A DNA stretch of 8,100 nt. Origin: Enterobacterales bacterium. Its GTDB lineage: Bacteria > Pseudomonadota > Gammaproteobacteria > Enterobacterales > Succinivibrionaceae. The notes under the pieces were generated by a model. The model saw only the letters and a list, made by a program, of their open reading frames with translations, ran no database searches and was not told the origin of the DNA. Position numbers and translations under genes: made by a program. The stretch lies in assembly GCA_900768635.1 (NCBI GenBank), contig CAAGDP010000212.1:1-8100 (forward strand), read 5' to 3'. This document shows, piece after piece, positions 6,782-8,100 of this stretch (the first letter of the stretch is position 1; every line of letters begins with the position of its first letter).

Positions 6782-7141
6782 AATAGGTGAATAATCTGCT
6801 TCTAGTATGGACATTGTTTGCGATAACGATGCTATACAACTTCATCATTAGTAATAACTTCAAATTATCAAATCGCTATCTTTCTTTTTGTCTAACTAAC
6901 AAACGATAAAGATTTGCTGCACTTGTTAGTAGAGTTACCAATTCTCAATGCATAATTTTAACTGAAAAATTTAGCTTCCTGCGATGCTAACTTTATGGAA
7001 CTGTATCGAATAGCGAAGGGCTCTTTCTTTAACGGCAGGTATTTGGCCTTAATAAAATTGTTAATACTTTGCAATGGATTGATTTAAAGTACATAACCAT
7101 CCTAAATCTCTTCATTAATCCCGGATTTTTAACAGGGTTTA

Positions 7142-7149
7142 GAAATAAT
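7142..7149. repeat. Target site duplication, left copy
   Basis: GAAATAAT directly abuts the left end of the element at 7150 and is repeated exactly at 7458-7465. An exact 8-bp direct repeat at both outer edges is the footprint of transposase-mediated insertion. Confidence 0.85.
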
Positions 7150-7457
7150 GGCTCAATCTAAATTTTTGTTGATAGACTCACTTTTGTCATTAGAAAACTT
7201 ACTGCTTTGATCTATGATTTTGGGGAAGAAATAGTCATCATCAGGGTAAATATTAGACAAAAGGGCTCAGGGTGTGAATAGTAACAGTAACCCTTCCGTG
7301 CTTCATAAGATCGTGAGTGTTCTATCTGCCCTTATAACGGTAGAATGCATACACGGATCTCCTTTGATTTGTTACCATTTAGTTATAAGGGATTCTTTTT
7401 ATGCTCGCTACATTTGTATGCTATCTCGCTCTTATCAACAAAAATTTAGATAGAACC
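7150..7457. mobile_element. 308-bp MITE-like non-autonomous insertion element
   Basis: The ends are imperfect inverted repeats: 7150-7174 and the reverse complement of 7433-7457 agree at 23 of 25 positions and share the 19-base core ATCTAAATTTTTGTTGATA. Both ends begin GG. The element is flanked by an exact 8-bp direct duplication, GAAATAAT (7142-7149, 7458-7465). Its right 90 bp is nearly identical to 126-216. There is no transposase ORF, so movement would need an enzyme supplied in trans by a full-length relative. Families that make 8-bp duplications and have GG-starting ends include ISL3 and IS1595; the parent family is not established from these ends alone. The middle (7175-7367) has no recognisable content apart from a degenerate subterminal echo of the right end near 7322-7338. 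The clean duplication suggests a fairly recent insertion. Confidence 0.85.
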
Positions 7458-7465
7458 GAAATAAT
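7458..7465. repeat. Target site duplication, right copy
   Basis: GAAATAAT directly follows the right end of the element (7457) and matches 7142-7149 exactly. Removing the element and one copy restores a continuous AT-rich target. Confidence 0.85.
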
Positions 7466-7928
7466 TTAGAAACAGAACTGATTTATACAGGAATGACTAG
7501 AAGTTAGCCTTATCTATGTATGACTAATTTTGGCTGACAGAAATATACTGGTATGTCTAGATCTAAATAAGGTTTGCTCAAGATTTCCCGATATTTAATA
7601 GTACACAGATAAATTTTAAATATAACAAATTTTTTATATTCTGAAAGTTCAAAATTGGAAAGATCTCGGTGAAATCAAGTTGCTCAAAAGTTAGTACATT
7701 TGTAATGGGTATACAGGTGTTATTGATTTATACAATTAGATTGATTATCACTTGTTTATGTTAGCGATTTTCATTTTCATCCTCGATATTGGAATCGGTA
7801 TGAGAAGTCATTTTTGAACACGATTGGTCGAAAGTATTTCAGAGTTTTGTTGAATATTTAATATGTTAAGTTCCAATATTTTGAAAAATTATTTTTCCTG
7901 ATAATTTGCTGTTTCCTGTTCAGTATTA

Positions 7929-7944
7929 TGTTTCACGTGAAACG
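7929..7944. promoter_or_regulatory. parS: parS centromere-like site 2 (15 of 16 match)
   Basis: TGTTTCACGTGAAACG differs from the site at 6766-6781 only in the last base, keeping the central TTTCACGTGAAA intact. Its start is 1163 bp from that of the first site. Two such matches in 1.2 kb of intergenic DNA cannot reasonably be chance and mark a ParB nucleation cluster. Confidence 0.9.
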
Positions 7945-7998
7945 TTGCCATATAGAATCTTTTGTAAAAAGAGATCTGTTGTGGCGCTTCTGTATCCT

Positions 7999-8015
7999 GG
8001 GTGGGTGAGCCGCCC
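7999..8015. other. GC-rich hairpin next to the 3' end of the right-edge gene
   Basis: GGGTGG (7999-8004) pairs with CCGCCC (8010-8015), with one G-T wobble, around a 5-base loop. It stands out in AT-rich surroundings and lies just past the stop of the minus-strand gene. In the minus direction no T run follows it; in the plus direction only TTTT follows after CGG. It may help end or protect the minus-strand transcript, but it is not a textbook terminator. Confidence 0.3.
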
Positions 8016-8020
8016 CGGTT

Positions 8021-8098
8021 TTACCATACCTGAATGGCTTCCCGTTTCTTTTCCATTCTTGCTTTTTTCCTTGCGTTCTGCAGTTCTCTAAGCTCCTC
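8021..8098 (-). CDS. C-terminal end of an unidentified gene (partial, runs off the right edge)
   Basis: The minus strand has an open frame entering from the right edge and ending at TAA (8023-8021). It encodes 25 residues starting EELRELQNAR and ending KKREAIQVW, a strongly charged, probably helical or coiled-coil tail rich in Lys, Arg and Glu. Such tails are common on real proteins, and this reading makes better protein sense than the overlapping plus-strand frame. The family cannot be named from 25 residues. Origin-region proteins with basic tails such as YidC are a thought, but nothing visible proves it. Confidence 0.5.
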   Translation of the reverse strand, partial: EELRELQNARKKARMEKKREAIQVW

Positions 8099-8100
8099 TA

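Larger units (their letters stand above)
6381..8020. other. Long AT-rich gene-poor region carrying two parS sites and a MITE-like element
   Basis: About 1.6 kb has no ORF that looks coding; the longest frame (7906-8091, plus) runs through a parS palindrome and opposes a more plausible minus-strand C-terminus. Identified content: the gyrB terminator (6400-6431), an orphan extended -10 (6489-6497), parS1 (6766-6781), an 8-bp inverted repeat ACTAACAA/TTGTTAGT (6895-6902, 6923-6930), the 308-bp element (7150-7457) with its target duplication, parS2 (7929-7944) and a GC-rich hairpin (7999-8015). I found no cluster of DnaA boxes (TTATNCACA), so I do not call an origin. Stretches 6782-7141 and 7466-7928 hold nothing else I can name. 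Confidence 0.7.

Noticed and set aside
6895..6930. 8-bp inverted repeat ACTAACAA/TTGTTAGT
   Set aside because: Too short, with a 20-base loop and no T run, and such pairs are expected by chance in 1.6 kb of AT-rich DNA.
7906..8091. Plus-strand 61-codon ORF
   Set aside because: It reads straight through the parS palindrome and opposes the more protein-like minus-strand C-terminus at 8021-8098; composition and lack of a ribosome site argue against coding.
1..8100. CRISPR arrays, tRNA or rRNA genes
   Set aside because: No regularly spaced repeats and no tRNA cloverleaf or rRNA-like stretches were found on either strand.

Overview
The window looks like an origin-proximal piece of a low-GC gammaproteobacterial chromosome. 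The evidence is a gamma-type GyrB, colinear with E. coli GyrB and carrying the large insertion in its C-terminal half, a RecF with all family motifs, and two canonical ParB-binding parS palindromes. An AT-rich gut gammaproteobacterium, for instance of the Succinivibrionaceae, would fit, but that placement is inference from composition and protein flavour only.

Layout, left to right. Positions 1-216 look like the right end of an insertion element, possibly with the last codons of an upstream gene (2-67). A two-component system on the minus strand follows: response regulator (1672-2340) first in transcription order, then sensor histidine kinase (218-1525). A 366-bp divergent intergenic region (2341-2706) holds a good extended -10 promoter for the rightward recF-gyrB pair (2707-3771 and 3777-6380). 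The pair has a 5-bp gap, translation that is probably coupled, and a strong intrinsic terminator (6400-6431). About 1.6 kb without a convincing gene follows (6381-8020). It holds a perfect parS (6766-6781), a 308-bp MITE-like element with 25-bp inverted ends and an exact 8-bp target duplication (7150-7457), and a second parS (7929-7944). The window ends in the C-terminus of an unidentified minus-strand gene (8021-8098).

How the parts relate. RecF (gap repair and recombination loading) and GyrB (gyrase ATPase and TOPRIM subunit) are the last two genes of the ancestral dnaA-dnaN-recF-gyrB cluster. Here dnaN is not adjacent, and recF has its own promoter and a divergent regulatory operon as neighbour, so the cluster appears split. 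The parS pair indicates that this segment nucleates ParB for chromosome segregation. The two-component system is a standard OmpR/EnvZ-like pair of unknown signal.

Most interesting points: the MITE-like element between the parS sites and its sister end abutting the kinase stop codon; the parS pair; and a natural GyrB substitution (Asn442) at the site equivalent to the E. coli quinolone-resistance position Asp426.
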